DNA of 64,000 nucleotides from Geothermobacter ehrlichii (GTDB lineage: Bacteria > Desulfobacterota > Desulfuromonadia > Desulfuromonadales > Geothermobacteraceae), in contig NZ_VNIB01000002.1 in the NCBI RefSeq assembly GCF_008124615.1, positions 216,452 to 280,451 on the forward strand, given 5' to 3'. The translations under genes and the position numbers were made by a program. Below are positions 58,223 to 64,000 of this stretch, piece after piece (the first letter of the stretch is position 1; each line of letters opens with the position of its first letter). The notes beneath the pieces were generated by a model. That model was not told the origin of the DNA. It made no database searches and worked only from the letters and a program-made list of their open reading frames with translations.

Positions 58223-59629
58223 ATGGACGACAGATTTCATGACGAGTGCGGGGTGTTCGGCATTTTCGGCCATCCCGAAGCCGCCAACCTGACCTATCTC
58301 GGGCTCTACGCCCTGCAGCACCGTGGACAGGAAAGCTGCGGCATAGTCGCCTCCGACGGCAATTATCTGACCAGTTACCGCAAGATGGGCCTGGTCGCCG
58401 ACGTCTTTCGCGATCCGAAGGTTTTCGACCGGCTGCCGGGCAGCAGCGCCATCGGCCACGTCCGCTACTCCACCGCCGGCGGCAGCGACGTCAAGAACAT
58501 CCAGCCGATCATGGTCGACTATCATCGCGGCAGCATCGCCGTCGCCCACAACGGCAACCTGGTCAACGCCCAGGAGATCCGCAACCAGCTCGAACTGGAC
58601 GGCTCCATCTTCTCCACCACCGCCGACACCGAGGTCATCATCCACCGCATCGCCAAGGCCAAGGCCGACACCCTGGCCGACCGGGTGGTCGAGGCGCTGT
58701 ACGGCATCAAGGGCGCCTACTGCCTGGTCTTTCTCACCGAAACCCGGCTGGTGGCGGTGCGTGACCCCAACGGCTTCCGGCCGCTGGTGCTCGGCAAGCT
58801 GGACGGTGCCTATGTCGTCGCTTCCGAAACCTGCGCCTTTGACCTGATCGAGGCGCAGTTCATCCGCGAAATCGAACCGGGCGAGATGGTCGTCATCGAC
58901 AAGAACGGCCTGACCAGCTATCACCCCTTCGACAAGGTGGACCCGACACCCTGCATTTTTGAGCACATCTACTTCGCCCGGCCCGACAGCATCGTCTTCG
59001 GCCAGTCGGTGTACGAAGTGCGCAAGGAATTCGGCCGCGTGCTGGCGCGGGAAAATCCGGTCGAGGCCGACATCGTCATCCCGATTCCCGATTCGGGCGT
59101 ACCGGCGGCCATCGGCTACAGCGAGGAATCGGGCCTGCCGTTCCAGCTTGGCCTGATCCGCAACCACTATGTCGGCCGCACCTTCATCGAGCCGGCCCAG
59201 TCGATCCGCCATTTCGGGGTCAAGATCAAGCTCAACGCCGTGCGTGACGTCATCAAGGGCAAACGGGTGGTTGTGGTCGACGATTCGATCGTCCGCGGCA
59301 CCACCGCCCGCAAGCTGATCAAGATGATCCGCCAGGCGGGAGCGAAGGAGATCCATGTCCGCATCTCCAGTCCGCCGACGACCTTTCCCTGCTACTACGG
59401 CATCGACACGCCGACGCGCAAGGAGCTGATCGCCTCGTCGCATTCGATCGAGGAGATCAACCGCTACATCACCTCCGACACCCTCGGCTACCTGAGCTTC
59501 GAGGGGATGCGCAAGGCCGCCGGCGTGGCGGACGGCTCGGCGGGTCATTACTGCGACGCCTGCTTCACCGGCAACTACCCGGTCAAGTTTCCGCGGCTGA
59601 AGTCGGACAGCCAGCTGGGACTGTTTTAG
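58223..59629 (+). CDS. purF: Amidophosphoribosyltransferase
   Basis: The 468-residue protein opens purine synthesis by making phosphoribosylamine from PRPP and glutamine. A short propeptide (MDDRFHDE) precedes the nucleophile Cys9 in CGVFGIFGH, as in the Bacillus type. The Ntn glutaminase domain contains [13 protein letters not shown]. The PRPP loop is [16 protein letters not shown] near residue 351. Cysteines near the C-terminus ([22 protein letters not shown]) match the [4Fe-4S] ligands of the oxygen-sensitive Bacillus-type enzyme, which fits an anaerobic organism. It follows purQ by 50 bases. Confidence 0.96.
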   Translation: MDDRFHDECGVFGIFGHPEAANLTYLGLYALQHRGQESCGIVASDGNYLTSYRKMGLVADVFRDPKVFDRLPGSSAIGHVRYSTAGGSDVKNIQPIMVDYHRGSIAVAHNGNLVNAQEIRNQLELDGSIFSTTADTEVIIHRIAKAKADTLADRVVEALYGIKGAYCLVFLTETRLVAVRDPNGFRPLVLGKLDGAYVVASETCAFDLIEAQFIREIEPGEMVVIDKNGLTSYHPFDKVDPTPCIFEHIYFARPDSIVFGQSVYEVRKEFGRVLARENPVEADIVIPIPDSGVPAAIGYSEESGLPFQLGLIRNHYVGRTFIEPAQSIRHFGVKIKLNAVRDVIKGKRVVVVDDSIVRGTTARKLIKMIRQAGAKEIHVRISSPPTTFPCYYGIDTPTRKELIASSHSIEEINRYITSDTLGYLSFEGMRKAAGVADGSAGHYCDACFTGNYPVKFPRLKSDSQLGLF

Positions 59630-59865
59630 TCCGGATTGCTCATGAAGTCTTCTGCTGCAACCGTCTCTTACACGTCATCTCGGGCCGTGCTCGCCCGCAG
59701 CGTTTCGACAGAGCGCTGCCATGCCTGCAAGGCTGCTCGCTGTGCTTGGCCCGATCTGACACCCAACAGCCGGTTTCGCGACAAACACTCATGAACAATC
59801 CGGGCTTGATGTTTTCGATATGCTGATTGCATAACGACACATTTTTTCAAGGAGAGAGAAAGAGA
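59630..59865. other. Intergenic region between purF and pyrE
   Basis: 236 bases with no coding pattern I trust. It contains a GC-rich imperfect dyad around 59680-59760 and ends in an AT-rich stretch near 59810-59850 that could hold the pyrE promoter. The middle looks like a degenerate repeat but only one copy is in the window. Confidence 0.35.
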
Positions 59866-60420
59866 ATGACGGAAGCCGAACGCAAGGAACTGATGGAGAT
59901 CATCCGCGAGCTGTCCTACGAGGAGCGGGAGGTAACCCTGGCCTCGGGGCGCAAGAGCAACTTCTACTTCGACAGCAAGCAGACCACCCTGCACGCGAAA
60001 GGCGGGCTGCTGGTCGGCAAGGCCTTCTGGGCGAAGGTCAAGGAATTCGGCCAGGTCGACGGCGTCGGCGGCCTGACCCTCGGCGCCGATCCGATCGCCA
60101 CCGCCACCTCGATCACCGCCGCTCTCGAGGGGGTCAGCGTGCACGCCTTCATCATCCGCAAGGAGCCGAAGGGGCACGGCACCGGCCAGTGGCTGGAGGG
60201 GCGCAAGAACCTGCCGCCCGGCTCAAAAGTGGTGATCGTCGAGGACGTCACCACCACCGGCGGCTCGTCGATGAAGGCGGTCGAGCGGGCCCGCGAAGAA
60301 GGGCTCGAGGTGCTGGGCATCGTCACCCTGGTCGACCGCCAGGAAGGCGCGCAGGAGAACATCGAAGCCGCCGGCATGGTGCTGAAGCCGGTCTTTACCC
60401 GCAGCGAGATTGTCGGGTAG
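59866..60420 (+). CDS. pyrE: Orotate phosphoribosyltransferase
   Basis: The 184-residue protein has the type I PRT fold. The PRPP-binding motif is VVIVEDVTTTGGSSMKAVE near residues 122-140, and a catalytic Lys lies in FIIRKEPKGHGTGQWLEG. The hood region SYEEREVTLASGRKSNFYFD is typical of bacterial PyrE. It makes OMP from orotate and PRPP. The ATG at 59866 has AAGGAG 11 bases upstream. A longer in-frame reading begins at 59827. A terminator follows the gene, so it seems to be its own unit. Confidence 0.92.
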   Translation: MTEAERKELMEIIRELSYEEREVTLASGRKSNFYFDSKQTTLHAKGGLLVGKAFWAKVKEFGQVDGVGGLTLGADPIATATSITAALEGVSVHAFIIRKEPKGHGTGQWLEGRKNLPPGSKVVIVEDVTTTGGSSMKAVERAREEGLEVLGIVTLVDRQEGAQENIEAAGMVLKPVFTRSEIVG

Positions 60421-60450
60421 GGCAGGGGGCTTGAAAAGAATCGTCTTTCT

Positions 60451-60490
60451 GAAACGGGCTGCGGAGGTTTTCGCAGCCCGTTTCTTGTTC
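60451..60490 (+). terminator. Rho-independent terminator after pyrE
   Basis: GAAACGGGCTGCG and its exact complement form a 13-base-pair stem around an 8-base loop and are followed by TTGTTC. It lies 30 bases after pyrE. Confidence 0.8.
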
Positions 60491-60608
60491 GACTTGACAG
60501 GGGCACCGACGTTGAGGTCTGTTGGTAGCGACACAACCGGACGGCGGCGGTGGCTTAAACCGCGGCTTGCGGGATGAAGAGCAGCATCTCCTCCGGAGAA
60601 TAAGGCCG

Positions 60609-61469
60609 TTGAAAGCTCTGCTTTGTACAACAGGCGCGCTCATTGCCTTTGCGGGCAATTCGATCCTCTGCCGGCTGGCCCTTGGCGGAGGCTGGATCGA
60701 TGCCGCCAGCTTTACCGGCGTCCGGCTGGTTTCCGGCGCCCTGGTCCTGCTGCTGATCCTGCAATTGTCCGCTCGAACGAAGATCTCGGCAACGCGGGGC
60801 AACCTGCTCTCGGCCGCGGCACTTTTCTGCTACGCTGCAGCGTTTTCCTTCGCCTACCTGACCATCGCCACGGGAACCGGCGCCCTGATCCTGTTCGGAT
60901 CCGTCCAGATCACCATGATCACGGCCGCCATCCTCTCGGGAGAAAGGCTCAAAAGAGCTGAAGGCATCGGTGCCTTGCTGGCCTTCGGAGGGCTCGTCTA
61001 CCTGGTCTTCCCCGGGGTCACGGCCCCGTCTCCGGCGGGATCCCTGCTGATGACCGCCGCCGGAATCTGTTGGGGAATCTACTCCCTGCGCGGCCGGAAC
61101 CGTGGAAATCCGCTGGCGGAAACCACCGTCAACTTTCTCCTCTCCCTGCCGCTCGCCGCCTTGCTGGGGCTCTTTTTTCTCGAACGCGGGCACCTTTCAT
61201 TCCAGGGAATCCTGCTGGCAGGGCTTTCCGGCGGGCTGGCATCGGGAGTCGGCTATGCCGTCTGGTATGCCGCGGTCAAGGAGATGACCGCGACCACGGC
61301 CTCGATCGTCCAGCTGGCCGTCCCGATCCTCGCCGCCACGGGCGGGGTTCTTTTTCTCAACGAGGAAATCTCCATCCGCCTGGTCATCGCCACCATGATC
61401 ATTCTCGGCGGCATCAGCCTGGCGGTCGTCAATCCCGAGAACCTGTTTTCAACACGCAAGGGCGGCTGA
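60609..61469 (+). CDS. DMT-superfamily (EamA) transporter
   Basis: The 286-residue protein is very hydrophobic, with about ten membrane helices in two repeated halves. Each half has the EamA pattern, for example FAGNSILCRLALGGG and later VWYAAVKEMTATTASIVQLA followed by VPILAATGGVLFLNEEISIR. DMT carriers move metabolites such as amino acids or drugs out of the cell. The substrate is unknown. The start is TTG at 60609 (LKALLCTTGALIAF), preceded by GGAG. Upstream readings lack membrane character. It is the last core-type gene before composition shifts. Confidence 0.85.
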   Translation: MKALLCTTGALIAFAGNSILCRLALGGGWIDAASFTGVRLVSGALVLLLILQLSARTKISATRGNLLSAAALFCYAAAFSFAYLTIATGTGALILFGSVQITMITAAILSGERLKRAEGIGALLAFGGLVYLVFPGVTAPSPAGSLLMTAAGICWGIYSLRGRNRGNPLAETTVNFLLSLPLAALLGLFFLERGHLSFQGILLAGLSGGLASGVGYAVWYAAVKEMTATTASIVQLAVPILAATGGVLFLNEEISIRLVIATMIILGGISLAVVNPENLFSTRKGG

Positions 61470-61808
61470 ATCGCTTCCGGGGCATCAGATTCATTCACGA
61501 CCTCATTTGCCTGCTTCCTGCAACATCGCAAAACCACCATGATTCCGGACAAATGGACGATTGACAGACCCTGAGAAATTTTTTAGGCTGTCGAACTGCA
61601 TTCTACAGCACGCCGGGAAATCCAGGGAGGGGGATATCTACGCAGTTACGCAGTTACAGCCAGCCAGACCAAACCACCAGCAGGCATCTCCTTTCCTTTA
61701 TTTTCCGATAGTTGCAGCCGTTATTATAGGCTTGTCATAGGTCTTTCCGTTTTATCCAATAACGCGGAATCCCTTTTATCCGATATGCGGGATTCCGTCT
61801 AATACCTG
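61470..61808. other. Transition region with repeats before the cassette array
   Basis: About 340 bases without a gene. It contains the direct repeat CGCAGTTACGCAGTTAC near 61640-61656. There is also an imperfect tandem repeat of about 24 bases (TTTTATCC...GCGG, 61750-61797). Its arms CGGAATCCC (61765-61773) and GGGATTCCG (61789-61797) form a hairpin. GC content drops along this stretch. It could contain a decayed attC or attI site ending at the GTTGGGC core at 61808, but I cannot show a full site. Confidence 0.5.
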
Positions 61809-61832
61809 TTGGGCTGTGAATATGAGGGGGAA

Positions 61833-62504
61833 ATGAGCGCAAATCTATTGACACTATGCTTATCACTCGCTGCCACATTCTTAACCTGCGCAGCTGCTTC
61901 TTTTTTAATTTGGGGCAGTGAAGCGTTAAACTACCTCCTCCCATCACTCTTATTTGCATCACCCGTATTCATCTTCATCTTCGCTGCTTTCTATTTCTTT
62001 TCAGCCAAATACGTCAACAACAACTCTGAACTCCTTAAACAAAAAGGAATATTGTTTAATCCAGAATATGCTAGCCCAAATCACGAATATTGGTCTAAAG
62101 CAATCAAATTTCTTGGCTACCTTGAAGTAGCAAGTGGCTTATTATGCACTGGGGTGTTTATTACAAACCTTATTTTCACAACCCAGCCAATATTATTGAG
62201 CATTTTAAACATAACAATCTCAATATTTGTCTACATTTCCGGCCTTTTACTTCTCAACAAAAAAGAAAAAGGGTTGAAATTTTCACTAATCTGCCAGATT
62301 TTGACACTATTCAGCATTAAGAACGCACGGGTCTATTTTCGACCATCAATGATCATACAGTTCAATTTCAGTATTAAATTTGGGGATTCGGCTATTGGGA
62401 TAAATATCATTGCATTGATTTTTGCAATTTTGATTTTTAAAACAATGACAAGCCAGCCCAACAACTTAATCAACCGGACGGAAAATACGTCTGTGCAAAA
62501 TTGA
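61833..62504 (+). CDS. Five-helix integral membrane protein of unknown function (cassette 1)
   Basis: I do not recognise a family for this 223-residue protein. It has about five membrane helices: near residues 3-25, 31-58, 90-112, 117-140 and 185-205. Between helices 2 and 3 is a soluble loop of about 35 residues (KYVNNNSELLKQKGILFNPE then YASPNHEYW). The ATG at 61833 lies 24 bases after the core and has AGGGGGAA just upstream. The gene is AT-rich, with A/T-ending codons unlike the neighbouring core genes. Its 3' end runs into the attC site, as often happens in cassettes. Confidence 0.7.
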   Translation: MSANLLTLCLSLAATFLTCAAASFLIWGSEALNYLLPSLLFASPVFIFIFAAFYFFSAKYVNNNSELLKQKGILFNPEYASPNHEYWSKAIKFLGYLEVASGLLCTGVFITNLIFTTQPILLSILNITISIFVYISGLLLLNKKEKGLKFSLICQILTLFSIKNARVYFRPSMIIQFNFSIKFGDSAIGINIIALIFAILIFKTMTSQPNNLINRTENTSVQN

Positions 62505-62569
62505 GAAACCAAAAATTGCGGTGGTGACCGAACCTTCACGTCGCCGCCGGTTATCATGAACCGTTGGCT
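62456..62569 (+). repeat. attC recombination site of cassette 1
   Basis: The 114-base site runs from R'' GCCCAAC (62456-62462) to R' GTTGGCT (62563-62569). The inner arms AACCGG-A-CGG (about 62472-62481) and CCGCCGGTT (about 62543-62552) pair with one unpaired A, the extrahelical base that marks attC sites. The central part is variable. Length is in the known attC range. Confidence 0.78.
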
Positions 62570-62584
62570 GCAGGGATAAGGGCA

Positions 62585-63541
62585 ATGAATCCTGAAGATT
62601 TTTGGGCTCCATATGAGAAGGAGATAACATCATTCGATGACCTTTATAATGTAATTGAAGCTGTATTTAAAAAGTGGTCATCTAAGAATAAATTATTTGC
62701 TTGGAGGGGGAATGTAGATGCAAGGTGGCCATTGCATTCATCACTGTATAGAAGGCTGTATTGGACAAGAGGTGCGTTGCCGGACGAGAGAGAATTGTAT
62801 AAAAAAGAAGGCGATATCCTTAAGGATGTACATCGTTGGGGGCTTCATGTTTCAACCAATGTAGGCAGGCTATCTGTTCTGAACCAACTTGCTGCATTGC
62901 AGCATTATGGTGCTCCTACCAGAATGATTGACGTTACATTTAATCCATGGATTGCCGCATGGTTTGCGGTAGAAAAGAAATGGGACAATGGTGGTGAGGT
63001 TTATGAGGATGTAGATGCGCGTTTGTTTGCAATTGATGTTACAAATAGATTAATAAATGAAAATGATGAATTCAGAAAATGGGAAGATAATTTCAAAAGA
63101 CCTTGGCCCAAGCCAGCAGCTCAGAATGCGAACGACGAAGAAAAGAAAATCTATAGAACTTGGTGCACGAAAGTTTTTGCGTGGAAGCCACCTCGCTTTG
63201 ACAGTCGGATAGCTGCTCAGAATGGGGGATTTATTTTTGGTGGTGTCCCTATGAGTCAGGGGCCAGAAGGTCCAAACCAGTGGCCCAAGGATGGAGCCGG
63301 ATACTGGAGAATACATGAAGTAAGGCAAGCTACATCATTGTCAATACGTCCCCATAAGCTTAATGCTAGCAGGGGAGGAGTAACACAAGATGCAGTATAT
63401 ACATTTAGAATAAAGAGCGAGGCAAAAGAAAGCATTAGAATGCAGTTAGAAAAGAATTTTGGCTATAAGCATTCTACAATATACCCGGACTTCACAGGCT
63501 TCTCATTGTTTGGTACGCCTGAGTTGAAAACAAGGCCCTGA
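62585..63541 (+). CDS. FRG domain-containing protein (cassette 2)
   Basis: The 318-residue protein has the FRG domain, named for its Phe/Trp-Arg-Gly motif. Here it is FAWRGNVDARWPLHSSLYRR near residues 39-58, followed by LAALQHYGAPTRMIDVTFNP (about 102-121) and WIAAWFAVE, the second family hallmark. The domain recurs in prophage and defence-rich regions, but its biochemical activity is not established. The C-terminal half carries a longer, less conserved region. I chose the ATG at 62585 because AAGGG sits just before it, 21 bases into the cassette. Codon use is AT-rich and unlike the core genome. Being alone in a cassette, it must act by itself or with host proteins. Confidence 0.85.
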   Translation: MNPEDFWAPYEKEITSFDDLYNVIEAVFKKWSSKNKLFAWRGNVDARWPLHSSLYRRLYWTRGALPDERELYKKEGDILKDVHRWGLHVSTNVGRLSVLNQLAALQHYGAPTRMIDVTFNPWIAAWFAVEKKWDNGGEVYEDVDARLFAIDVTNRLINENDEFRKWEDNFKRPWPKPAAQNANDEEKKIYRTWCTKVFAWKPPRFDSRIAAQNGGFIFGGVPMSQGPEGPNQWPKDGAGYWRIHEVRQATSLSIRPHKLNASRGGVTQDAVYTFRIKSEAKESIRMQLEKNFGYKHSTIYPDFTGFSLFGTPELKTRP

Positions 63542-63547
63542 AAAGGC

Positions 63548-63624
63548 AGCCAACAAGGCGCTCCACCTGACCGCTGTTCCGCGGGCGCTCCACAGCGGCA
63601 GGTGAGCTTGGCCTGCTGTTAGGC
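63548..63624 (+). repeat. attC recombination site of cassette 2
   Basis: The 77-base site runs from R'' AGCCAAC (63548-63554) to R' GTTAGGC (63618-63624). The arms CACCTG-A-CCGCTG and CAGCGGCAGGTG pair perfectly apart from one unpaired A. The loop between holds TTCCGCGGGCGCTCCA-like sequence. R'' is the exact reverse complement of the cassette's own start core GTTGGCT at 62563. Confidence 0.88.
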
Positions 63625-63638
63625 TTTGAGTGGATACA

Positions 63639-63910
63639 ATGAAGAAATTTTGCATTGGTTTTGCCATATTTCATGTCGCTGCCTTTGTATTTTTTTTGCT
63701 TTTTATGCAATCGCAGGCTGATGTTGCGCAACACCAACTTTATTGGATTTTCTGGTTAGTCGCTGATTTCCCAATATCGCTATTGATTTTCATTGCCGCT
63801 AAGTTGGGGTTTCTTTTACTTACAATTTCATGCTCCTGCTTCATGGCGTCCTTGGAACAATTTGGTGGTATTTTCTGCCAATTGTTTTGCTTGCAATTAA
63901 TCCTCGGTAG
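63639..63910 (+). pseudogene. Small membrane protein gene of cassette 3, frameshifted
   Basis: The ATG at 63639 begins MKKFCIGFAIFHVAAFVFFL and continues through a second hydrophobic region, IFWLVADFPISLLIFIAAK. Past about 63803 the open frame (to a stop at 63921-63923) loses its membrane character. The frame shifted by one base reads YNFMLLLHGVLGTIWWYFLP, then IVLLAINPR and TAG at 63908-63910. That continues a four-helix type small membrane protein with the conserved LLHGVLGTIWWYFLP ending. One base seems to be missing between about 63800 and 63815. A sequencing error is also possible. I do not know its function. Confidence 0.6.
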
Positions 63911-64000
63911 ATTCAACTCATAAGTGCACCACCTTCGAGGTGGGTTAAGAGACAGGACATGATGGGGCTTCTGGTAGTGTTGAAAGCACGACCAAACAAC

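Larger units (their letters stand above)
61809..64000 (+). mobile_element. Integron gene-cassette cluster without visible integrase (CALIN-like), runs to window edge
   Basis: Three GTTRRRY-type cores occur at 61808 (GTTGGGC), 62563 (GTTGGCT, one mismatch) and 63618 (GTTAGGC). The inverse cores GCCCAAC (62456) and AGCCAAC (63548) are exact reverse complements of the cores that start their own cassettes at 61808 and 62563. This is the diagnostic rule for integron cassettes. Cassette 1 spans 61809-62563, cassette 2 spans 62564-63618, and cassette 3 starts at 63619. All genes read the same way. Composition is much more AT-rich than the rest of the window. No intI gene is found in any frame. Confidence 0.8.

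Noticed and set aside
62456..62504. Overlap of the cassette 1 gene with attC as evidence against an attC site
   Set aside because: Cassette genes often end inside attC, and the R''/R' match and inner arms are strong regardless.

Overview
The window is GC-rich bacterial chromosome, most likely from a Desulfuromonadales/Geobacterales-type deltaproteobacterium (Desulfobacterota). This is inferred from gene content and protein character: a sigma54-type glnB-glnA unit, a malic enzyme fused to a phosphotransacetylase domain, DUF4388 and PilT-type ATPase genes, an archaeal-type cofactor-independent phosphoglycerate mutase, a two-gene PurL/PurQ, and a YlxR-L7Ae fusion in the nusA-infB operon. No rRNA gene is present to settle the taxonomy.

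Layout. 1-1.1 kb is a scarred junction: the 5' end of an IS481-family element, short GACCCCTGCC repeats, a tRNA-Val(CAC) with its terminator, and a broken Asp/Glu racemase. 1.1-4.9 kb holds an ADP-ribosylglycohydrolase, DUF4301, DUF2148 and Nudix genes. 5-11 kb holds glnB-glnA behind a well-matched -24/-12 promoter, then thrC and maeB on the other strand. 11.3-17.2 kb has a YfcE-like phosphoesterase, a HIT protein, an ExbB/ExbD pair, a methyl-accepting protein with an unusual signalling tip, and a cation diffusion facilitator. 17.3-26.5 kb is mutS, a periplasmic amidase, glnD, xerD and apgM. 26.5-31 kb has a Slp-like lipoprotein, then holC-rsmE-trmJ-hypothetical-rlmD. 31-43.5 kb is the translation and RNA-metabolism block rimP-nusA-ylxR/L7Ae-infB-DUF503-rbfA-nrnA-truB-rpsO-pnp-M16 peptidase-dut-DUF493. 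43.5-48 kb has a Sua5/YciO protein, a small Cys-rich protein, a monohaem cytochrome c, a PilT-like ATPase and a DUF4388 regulator. 48-52 kb is a minus-strand gap-pgk-tpiA-secG-tRNA-Leu(GAG) unit. 52-60.5 kb has a metallo-beta-lactamase-fold protein, purB, purL, purQ, purF and an orotate phosphoribosyltransferase. An EamA transporter closes the core part.

The most interesting part is the right end, from about 61.8 kb to the window edge. Base composition drops sharply to AT-rich and the genes are unlike their neighbours. The sequence shows integron gene-cassette architecture: core sites GTTGGGC (61808), GTTGGCT (62563) and GTTAGGC (63618). The inverse cores GCCCAAC (62456) and AGCCAAC (63548) are the exact reverse complements of the start of their own cassette. 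The spans between have imperfect dyad symmetry with an unpaired base in one arm. Two complete cassettes are present, one encoding a five-helix membrane protein and one an FRG-domain protein. A third carries a frameshifted small membrane protein and runs toward the window edge. No integron integrase gene lies in the window, so this looks like an integrase-less cassette cluster (CALIN) or the start of a larger array.

Together the core genes cover nitrogen signalling (GlnD, GlnB, GlnA), lower glycolysis, purine and pyrimidine synthesis, and ribosome/mRNA maturation. The two ends are the mobile or accessory parts.
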